Below are positions 58,127 to 64,000 of a stretch of DNA of 64,000 bases, piece by piece. Position numbers and translations under genes: made by a program. The DNA comes from Paenibacillus sp. FSL K6-3182 (GTDB taxonomy: Bacteria > Bacillota > Bacilli > Paenibacillales > Paenibacillaceae). The DNA is taken from positions 4,707,501 to 4,771,500 of the forward strand of contig NZ_CP150265.1 in the NCBI RefSeq assembly GCF_037976325.1, written 5' to 3'. A model generated the notes under the pieces. That model was not told where the DNA came from, ran no database searches, and was given only the letters and a program-made list of their open reading frames with translations. Numbering within the stretch: position 1 is the stretch's first letter; each line of letters starts with the position of its first letter.

Positions 58127-59570
58127 GCTCAGCTGCACTCCCTACGATTGGCATTTTTATCGTTACTTTCGTGCCCTCTTGCGGCGCACTTCTAATTTCT
58201 ATAACGTCGTCGTCACCGACAAATAACCGCAGCCGTTTCACTACGTTGCTGAAGCCGATCCCCGTTGAATGGCCTACGCCATCCGCATTTCCGCCTTCTG
58301 TCAAAATATGATTGGCCTTCTCCGCCGTCATGCCTGTGCCGTCATCCTCAATTTCAATAAGAACAAGATTCTCCTTCTCATAGATGCGAAGTGAAATCGT
58401 GCCTCCATCCTCAAGCGGCTCAACCGCATGGATGACTGCATTTTCGATAATGGGCTGAAGCGTCAAGCAGGGCAGCAGCAGCTGCAGGCAGCTCTCATCC
58501 ACCTCCAGTACAAATCTAAGCCGATCTGTAAAACGCGCGCTTTGAATTTCGATGTATTTCAATATGACAGACAGCTCTTCTTCAAGCGTGACTGCCCGGT
58601 CTAGCCGGCGCAAATTATAACGAAGCAAGCCTGCTACGTTGGCAATCAGATCGCTCGTTTCCTCCGAGCCGTCTAGGTATGCTTTTTTGGATAAAATATC
58701 TAAGGTGTTGAATAAGAAGTGAGGGTTAATCTGGCTTTGAAGGCTAATAAGCTGGCTTTCCTTCAGGAGCAGCTTATTCTGCTGAAGCTCGCTTTCGAGC
58801 TGTGCCTTCTGCTGAATCTCGGAGATGAGATTGTTAATATTGATCCGCATGCGATCAAAGGTTTTGGCGAGGAATGAAATTTCATCATTGGAGTGTACTG
58901 CTATAGGCTTATCGAATCTGCCGCGCGATAATTCCTTTGCAGCGATAGTCAACTTCTGGATAGGCCTTGTAATGCTAAGCGAAAACCAATAAGTAAACAG
59001 CAGCAGCATAATCGTGATTAGTGAAAGCAGCCATATGCCAAGCCGCTTCAGCTCCGCGCTTTGTTCAATAATGCCGCGGTAAAAAGCATCGTACGTCCGT
59101 ACTTCCTTGTCGATGAGCGTTACTGTGGTCTCTGCTATGTATTTGTCGATGCGGGTCGCTTCCTCAAATTTTTCAGCTGATTGCTCCCCATTGCCTTGCT
59201 CCAAAAACATGACTGACAAATCCGCCGACGCCACCAAGCTATCAATCATATTGATAAAGCTCGTCAGCGTAAAAGCATTATCCTTATTTCGAAGGCTTAT
59301 CGTTTGCTGCTTCGCCATCATTATGTTTTCCTTGCTTTGATTCAGCGTCTGCTGCTTGAGTGCTGTTGGCTTCTGCAAATAATCATTTAATGCTGTAATC
59401 GTCTGATGACTGCGATCAGTCACCTCATTCATGCGCAAATAACGCTGCAAAATATCATTGTATTGCTCCTGCGTCTTCTGATTATAGTAGGTGAGCACCA
59501 TCCAAATCGTAACCATTATAAACAGCACGATTAACGACATCGTCAATATTTTACGCTGAATGCTGTTCAT
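58104..59570 (-). CDS. Sensor histidine kinase, LytS/YesM type
   Basis: This 488-residue kinase has a first membrane helix (about 9-27), a roughly 150-residue helical outside domain, a second helix (about 177-199), HAMP, the His_kinase domain with SQINPHFLFNTLDILSKKA and a HATPase (IENAVIHAVEPL, DDGTGMTAEKA). The outside part lacks a typical sugar-binding fold, so sensing is probably by contact with the XylFII-like protein encoded just upstream. It overlaps that gene by 4 bp. Confidence 0.93.
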   Translation of the reverse strand: MNSIQRKILTMSLIVLFIMVTIWMVLTYYNQKTQEQYNDILQRYLRMNEVTDRSHQTITALNDYLQKPTALKQQTLNQSKENIMMAKQQTISLRNKDNAFTLTSFINMIDSLVASADLSVMFLEQGNGEQSAEKFEEATRIDKYIAETTVTLIDKEVRTYDAFYRGIIEQSAELKRLGIWLLSLITIMLLLFTYWFSLSITRPIQKLTIAAKELSRGRFDKPIAVHSNDEISFLAKTFDRMRININNLISEIQQKAQLESELQQNKLLLKESQLISLQSQINPHFLFNTLDILSKKAYLDGSEETSDLIANVAGLLRYNLRRLDRAVTLEEELSVILKYIEIQSARFTDRLRFVLEVDESCLQLLLPCLTLQPIIENAVIHAVEPLEDGGTISLRIYEKENLVLIEIEDDGTGMTAEKANHILTEGGNADGVGHSTGIGFSNVVKRLRLFVGDDDVIEIRSAPQEGTKVTIKMPIVGSAAEHVEIVNR

Positions 59571-60544
59571 TTGGCATCCTCCGCCCGCATGACCCGAATA
59601 TCTGTGAAGTAACCGTCAGGGTTTAGTGGAACCTGCTCGCCTGTCAGCCATTTGATCATGAGTGCGATGCTTTCCTCGCCCATCGCCTCTGGGGATTGCG
59701 CAATTAAGGCATCTATCTTTCCTTGCTGCATCAACGTAAGCGTCTCCGGTGAATCATCGAAGGAATAGATAAAAAAGTTGTCCACTCGCATTCGCTTGCT
59801 TATTTCCTGAATAATCGAACCCGCATGATTCGCCGAAACTGCGATGAACGCATCCGCATCCGGCTCCTCATTAAGCAGTTCATTTGTTGCCGCCGCCACA
59901 TCCTCACGGGAATCTCCTGCAGCTACAATCTTGGTTATAATCTTCGGGTAGGCGTTCAGTACATTCAATATGCCCGTTAAGCGCGTTCTTTGGAAGTATT
60001 CCTGACGATCTGACACCATCAATACCACTTTGCCCACAAAGCCCATATCCGACACCATCTGCCGCGCAATCATGCTCCCCGCTTCCAAATGATCCGAGCC
60101 TACATACGTTCTGCGCAAACTCTCGTTCATCGGCACATCGTTCGCTACCGTTATGACGGGTATACCTCTACTTGCCGCCTTCACCTTTGTTAAACTTTTA
60201 AATTCGTCCGTATCAAGCCCCTGTACGATGATTCCATCTACTTTAGAAGCAATCGCAACCTCAATATTTTTCAGAAAATCATCCCGATTTGTGCCATATG
60301 TCCCCCACACCTCAAGACTTGCACCATTTTGCTCTGCTGCAGCTTTAGCGCCCCGTTCCACCTTCGCCCAAAAAGGGGTATCCAGCTCCCTCGTTATGAG
60401 GACAAGGCGGTAGCTATTGTGCTGCTCTGCCGTTAATGCAGGTTCAATCAATTCGGAGGAGAACACTTTAACCATGGAGGTCAGCGTAAAAAACAAGATG
60501 ACCAAGCACACTGCAAACAAGCTAACAATTATCGATTTGCGCAA
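59567..60544 (-). CDS. Membrane-anchored sugar sensor, XylFII-like binding protein
   Basis: This 325-residue protein has an N-terminal hydrophobic anchor (about 5-27) without lipobox and a single type-1 periplasmic-binding domain (LVLITRELDTPFWAKVERGA, VDGIIVQGLDTDEF, IPVITVANDVPM, RTYVGSDHLEAGSMIARQM). It is the outside partner of the LytS-type kinase, as described for XylFII-LytS/YesN of Clostridium. It starts with TTG at 60544, 8 nt after AGGAGG. Its stop overlaps the kinase ATG. A cre box lies just upstream. Confidence 0.88.
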   Translation of the reverse strand: MRKSIIVSLFAVCLVILFFTLTSMVKVFSSELIEPALTAEQHNSYRLVLITRELDTPFWAKVERGAKAAAEQNGASLEVWGTYGTNRDDFLKNIEVAIASKVDGIIVQGLDTDEFKSLTKVKAASRGIPVITVANDVPMNESLRRTYVGSDHLEAGSMIARQMVSDMGFVGKVVLMVSDRQEYFQRTRLTGILNVLNAYPKIITKIVAAGDSREDVAAATNELLNEEPDADAFIAVSANHAGSIIQEISKRMRVDNFFIYSFDDSPETLTLMQQGKIDALIAQSPEAMGEESIALMIKWLTGEQVPLNPDGYFTDIRVMRAEDAK

Positions 60545-60581
60545 CCTATTTTCCTCCTGCCGACAAAATAGGATATTTTTA

Positions 60582-60595
60582 TGAGAGCGGTTTCA
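60582..60595. promoter_or_regulatory. cre box (CcpA site) upstream of the xylose-type sensor operon
   Basis: TGAGAGCGGTTTCA matches the cre consensus TGWNANCGNTNWCA at every fixed position. It lies 38 bp upstream of the XylFII-like gene, consistent with glucose repression of the sensor operon. Confidence 0.75.
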
Positions 60596-60639
60596 TATAC
60601 AAATCATAGTAGATGGCTGGCTTGCTGTCTAGTTGTAGA

Positions 60640-60684
60640 GATAGAAAGAGGCTGCCCTCGGTATTTAACCGTGAAGGCAGCCTC
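60640..60684 (-). terminator. Terminator of the fucose operon
   Basis: GAGGCTGCC and GGCAGCCTC enclose an inner GGT/ACC stem and are followed on the minus strand by TTTCTAT. It lies about 43 bp after the fucU stop. Confidence 0.8.
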
Positions 60685-60726
60685 CAAATATGAAGCCATA
60701 ATATGAAACATAATTAGTCGGTATTT

Positions 60727-61152
60727 TTAAATAACGCCCTTTTTCAAAATAAGATTGGCATAAAGCGCACTCTCACCTGTAGCAATTACCGCATAAGCCT
60801 GCTTGGCCCGCTCGTAAAATCCAAAACGTTCGACCTGCTCAAATGGCTCCGATAGACCCGTACGCTGCTCGATAATCGAGCGGTATTGCTCCCAAATTGG
60901 GGTTTCAACCGTATCACCCGGAACCACCTGCATAAGTGCTGCTGGCTTCTCAACATATTGATCTAAAGGGAACAGCTGCAAAATAGCGTCAAGCAGCGCT
61001 GGTACATCATGCCCATCCGCACGAATGAGCCGCTTGGCATGACTTGCCGCGGGAAAGTTGCCGTCGGCAATCACGATTTCGTCGCTATGTCCCATTTCGC
61101 TGAGCACCTTCAGCAGCTCTGGAGAAATCAGTTTCGATATCCCAATCAGCAT
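60727..61152 (-). CDS. fucU: L-fucose mutarotase, RbsD/FucU family
   Basis: This 141-residue protein equilibrates the anomers of L-fucose. Family segments are LIGISKLISPELLKVLSEMGHSDEIVIADGNFPA and GFYERAKQAYAVIATGESALYANLILKKG, including the catalytic-type His22 and the C-terminal Tyr/Asn pair. It is the last gene of the fucose operon. FucU rather than RbsD is supported by the neighbouring fucI, fucA and kinase genes. Confidence 0.92.
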   Translation of the reverse strand: MLIGISKLISPELLKVLSEMGHSDEIVIADGNFPAASHAKRLIRADGHDVPALLDAILQLFPLDQYVEKPAALMQVVPGDTVETPIWEQYRSIIEQRTGLSEPFEQVERFGFYERAKQAYAVIATGESALYANLILKKGVI

Positions 61153-61191
61153 GCTAACCTCCTCCTCCCGGTATCGATATAATCATATGAG

Positions 61192-62694
61192 TTATTTGAC
61201 TCTAGCAACACGCTCATAAGCTTCGAACGCATAATTCCACTCATTCTGCTGCTCAGGAGCAAATTCCTCTACCTTAAACGATGCAGCTACAAGCTTCCTT
61301 GCTTCTTGAAGATTGCCGCATTCACCTAGCGCGACGAGCTGCATGAGCATATTGCCAATCGCACTTGCTTCTACTGGTCCCGTCCAAACCGGACGGGCAA
61401 TCGCATTAGCCGTTAGGCGGCAAAGCAGCCTATTCTGAATGCCACCGCCAACCATATGCAAGCCATCAAAACGCTGCTTCGTCAATTCTTCCATTTGAGC
61501 CAGCGCCTGCCGATACCTTAATGCCAAGCTCTCCAAAATGCAGCGTGTAATTTCACCTATAGACTGCGGAACCTTCTGAGACGTTTGTTCGCAATAAGCT
61601 TGTATGCGCCCGATCATGCCGGAAGGTGCAAAAAACATCGGATCGTCGGGATGGATAAAGCTGCGGAAAGGCTCAGCCGCTTCCGCTTGCGTCACGATTT
61701 CTGCAAACGTCCAATCGTTCCCCTGCTCCTCCCATTCCCGTTTGCACTCTTGCAATATCCAAAGTCCCATAATGTTTTTGAGCAGCTGATAGGTTCCCTG
61801 AGCGCCTCCTTCATTAGAGAAATCAAGATCTTGCGCTTCTCTTGAGACGTTTGGACCTGCAAGCTCGGTCCCAAGCAGCGACCATGTTCCGCAAACTAGA
61901 TATGCAAAGCCCGATTCACCATCCGCAGGAACAGCTGCAACCGCTGATTCGGTATCATGCGTTCCAACAGCAACCGCTGTAATCGGAGGGACATCCAGCT
62001 CGGCGCAAACCTCTGCCGTTAACTGTCCAATCTTCGTACCCGGATGAATCGGATCAAGAAACAACCGATTTGGAATGCCCAGCTCATCCATTAACTCTAT
62101 ATTCCATTGCTGTTCCTTAGGCTTGTATAGCTGCGTAGTCGTCGCCATGGTAAACTCGCACACCTTCACGCCTGTTAAGAAATAAGCAAGCAAATCAGGC
62201 GTAAGCAGCAGCGTTCTAGCTGCCGCAAGCTTCGGCGATGCCGCCTTCTTCATCGCATACAGCTGGTTTATCGTATTAAAGGGCATAAACTGCAAGCCGC
62301 CCTGCTCATATAATCGGTCTTTGCCAAACCGTTCGAGCAGCTCTTCTACTATTCCATCTGTTTGCGAATCACGGTAATGATATGGATTGCCAAGCAGCTC
62401 GCCATTATTATCGAGCAGCCCAAAGTCTACGCCCCATGTATCAATGCCTAACGTTTGCGGAGCGTAGCCTTCTTGAAAGGCTTTGCGAATGGCAAACTTC
62501 AGCTCATGCAGCAGGCGCAAAATATCCCAGTGCAAATGACCGTGTACAGAAACCGGCTGATTCGGAAAACGATGAATTTCCGTCACCTTCAGCAAGCGCT
62601 GACCGCTTGCCTTATCAAGCAGCAGCTCGCCGATTAACGCCCTGCCGCTGCTTGCGCCCAAATCAAACGCGAGCACAGTCGCAAGCTTCGTCAT
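61192..62694 (-). CDS. Fuculokinase/rhamnulokinase of the RhaB family
   Basis: This 500-residue FGGY-family kinase closely resembles the RhaB at 25185-26654 throughout (FDLGASSGRALIGE, HWDILRLLHELK, LGIDTWGVDFGLLDNNGELLGNPYHYRDSQTDG, QGTYQLLKNIMGLWILQECKREW, HMVGGGIQNRLLCRLTANAIARPVWTGPVEASAIGNM are collinear with it). By family it would be called rhamnulokinase, but its place between fucA and fucU indicates that L-fuculose is its substrate. The ATG at 62694 follows AAAGGAGG. Confidence 0.85.
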   Translation of the reverse strand: MTKLATVLAFDLGASSGRALIGELLLDKASGQRLLKVTEIHRFPNQPVSVHGHLHWDILRLLHELKFAIRKAFQEGYAPQTLGIDTWGVDFGLLDNNGELLGNPYHYRDSQTDGIVEELLERFGKDRLYEQGGLQFMPFNTINQLYAMKKAASPKLAAARTLLLTPDLLAYFLTGVKVCEFTMATTTQLYKPKEQQWNIELMDELGIPNRLFLDPIHPGTKIGQLTAEVCAELDVPPITAVAVGTHDTESAVAAVPADGESGFAYLVCGTWSLLGTELAGPNVSREAQDLDFSNEGGAQGTYQLLKNIMGLWILQECKREWEEQGNDWTFAEIVTQAEAAEPFRSFIHPDDPMFFAPSGMIGRIQAYCEQTSQKVPQSIGEITRCILESLALRYRQALAQMEELTKQRFDGLHMVGGGIQNRLLCRLTANAIARPVWTGPVEASAIGNMLMQLVALGECGNLQEARKLVAASFKVEEFAPEQQNEWNYAFEAYERVARVK

Positions 62695-62744
62695 GCTTAA
62701 AGCCTCCTTTAACTAAAGCTAGCGCTTCACGAATGGGCACCGAA

Positions 62745-63404
62745 TCACTTCATCTTTTGCAGTAATTCGATGCGGTAAGCTTCGCTCTCCAGCGATGCGA
62801 TCTCTTCAAACTCTTCTGTCGTCAGCACCTTAGGCTCACGAATCGCCTTGGCAATCAAATAAATTTTTGTGCTTTCCTCAACGACCTCCGTACGATAGTA
62901 AGCCTCGCGTAAATTGCGACCAGACGTTACTAAGCCATGGTTGCCAAGCAGTACTGAGCTTGCTTCATTTACTTTCGCTACGTATGCATCAGCGAGCTTA
63001 TCCGTCGTCGGAAGCACATATGGAACGTACACCGTCTTGCCAACGAGCGCTGCTTGATCTGGAAACATAATTGGAAGCTCCTGCTCAACTAAAGTGAATG
63101 CAATGCAATAAGGCGGATGCGTATGGACGATTGCTCCAATATCCGGATTAGCACGATAGGCATATAGATGCATCAGCACCTCAGATGATGGACGAAGACC
63201 GATATCTGTTATTTCCCCAGTCTCAATATCTACCTCGACCCATTGATGCGGCTCAACCTCATCAAGAGCAAATCCGCTTGGCGAAAGATACATTTTGCCT
63301 TCAAACTTTGCGCTAATATTGCCGCCTGGCCCTACAACCAGCTTGTTCGTTACTGTTTTGCGAGCATATTTGCATAGCTCGTTGCGAATGTCCGTGCTGC
63401 TCAT
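62745..63404 (-). CDS. fucA: L-fuculose-phosphate aldolase (class II)
   Basis: This 219-residue zinc aldolase cleaves L-fuculose-1-phosphate to dihydroxyacetone phosphate and L-lactaldehyde. The metal ligands are in IVHTHPPYC (two His) and SVLLGNHGLVTSG (His), with substrate loops VGPGGNISAK and LSPSGFALDEV. The FucA/AraD family is shared with ribulose-phosphate epimerases; the operon context selects fuculose. It lies between fucI and the kinase. The ATG at 63404 has a GGAGG site. Confidence 0.92.
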   Translation of the reverse strand: MSSTDIRNELCKYARKTVTNKLVVGPGGNISAKFEGKMYLSPSGFALDEVEPHQWVEVDIETGEITDIGLRPSSEVLMHLYAYRANPDIGAIVHTHPPYCIAFTLVEQELPIMFPDQAALVGKTVYVPYVLPTTDKLADAYVAKVNEASSVLLGNHGLVTSGRNLREAYYRTEVVEESTKIYLIAKAIREPKVLTTEEFEEIASLESEAYRIELLQKMK

Positions 63405-63419
63405 TGTAAAACCTCCGAT

Positions 63420-64000
63420 TTATTTGTAGATAGGCCCGAAATTTTGACAAGCTAGGTAATCGGCATTCTCTGGATTTGCCGTACCGAACAATCCCCATGC
63501 TCTTGGGCGGAATACACGTTCTCTTGAAACGTTATGCATATTAACCGGAATCCGCAGCATCGAAGCGAGCGTAATTAAATCAGCGCCGATGTGTCCATAG
63601 CTGATAGATCCGTGATTTGCCCCCCAATTATCCATTACCTCATAAACGGAACTGAAAGCCCCTTCACCCGTCAAGATTGGTGCAAACCATGTTGTCGGCC
63701 ACGTCGAATCGGTACGTTTGTCGAGTGTGTCATGGACATCCTGCGGCAATTCTACCGAATAACCTTCTGCGATTTGTAGTACGGGGCCAATGCCCTTCAC
63801 CAAATTAATGCGAGACATTGTCATCGGCATGCCGCCGCGCGTTAAGAAATCAGAGGAGTAACCGCCTCCGCGGAAATATTCGACCGAAGCTGGCCGCCAT
63901 GACGTAGCATCCAAACATTTTTGCGCTTCTTCCTCCGATATTTCCCAGAACGGCTTCATGACCGGTTCGCCATCCTTCGTCTGCTCTCCTGTTCCGTCAA
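63420..64000 (-). CDS. fucI: L-fucose isomerase FucI (N-terminal part beyond window)
   Basis: This is the C-terminal part (about 193 residues) of L-fucose isomerase, which converts L-fucose to L-fuculose. Matching segments are [52 protein letters not shown] and [12 protein letters not shown]. The frame stays open through the right edge, so the start is outside the window. It is the first seen gene of the fucose operon, with fucA 15 bp downstream. Confidence 0.95.
   Translation of the reverse strand, partial: DGTGEQTKDGEPVMKPFWEISEEEAQKCLDATSWRPASVEYFRGGGYSSDFLTRGGMPMTMSRINLVKGIGPVLQIAEGYSVELPQDVHDTLDKRTDSTWPTTWFAPILTGEGAFSSVYEVMDNWGANHGSISYGHIGADLITLASMLRIPVNMHNVSRERVFRPRAWGLFGTANPENADYLACQNFGPIYK

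Overview
The window looks like chromosomal DNA of a Paenibacillus-type Firmicute. The signs are strong AGGAGG-like ribosome sites, frequent TTG/GTG starts, YesM/YesN-type sensor-regulator pairs, sugar ABC transporters with lipoprotein binding proteins, GlnR/TnrA-type boxes and a cre box. No rRNA, tRNA, CRISPR array or transposase was recognised.

Layout: 0-5.3 kb holds the 3'-truncated queC gene under a preQ1-I riboswitch, a hypothetical protein, a DJ-1/PfpI protein, a HAD hydrolase, a rhamnogalacturonan-acetylesterase-like SGNH esterase and a membrane-anchored J-domain-like protein. 5.5-18.8 kb is a nitrate assimilation island: moeA-nasB-nasC (minus), the nitrate transporter narK/nasA (plus), a TrpD2-like gene paired with an ANTAR regulator (minus), and nasD-nasE-(FNT remnant)-cobA (plus). 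Each of the three structural transcripts starts at a promoter whose -35 is embedded in a GlnR/TnrA-like box. Each then carries an ANTAR-type two-hairpin RNA motif overlapping an intrinsic terminator, so transcription is probably gated by nitrogen status and then by antitermination.

18.9-22.7 kb is the L-lactate oxidation operon lutABC with a FadR-type regulator. 22.7-24.3 kb is a non-coding tandem array of about 14 units of 112 bp, each with two related palindromes. 24.4-30.5 kb is the L-rhamnose operon (rhaEW, an ASRT-family protein, rhaA, rhaB, DeoR-type rhaR). Its end product, L-lactate, could feed the neighbouring lut operon.

30.6-35 kb has an ArsR-like regulator divergent from an iron alcohol dehydrogenase and an aldo/keto reductase, then a glycerol-1-phosphate dehydrogenase (AraM/EgsA). 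35-44.7 kb is a galactofuranose-type ABC transporter (ytfR-ytfT-yjfF-ytfQ), followed by a YesM/YesN two-component system and an unusual tandem double substrate-binding protein. 44.8-52.5 kb has an oxidoreductase/isomerase pair, two AraC regulators, a DUF4358-like lipoprotein, a GH127-type glycosidase and a GNAT acetyltransferase. 52.5-60.6 kb is a XylFGH transporter with a XylFII/LytS/YesN-type three-component sensor. 60.7-64 kb is an L-fucose operon (fucI partial, fucA, kinase, fucU) cut by the window end. Apart from nitrogen assimilation, the theme is use of plant cell-wall sugars (rhamnose, fucose, xylose, galactofuranose, arabinofuranose).
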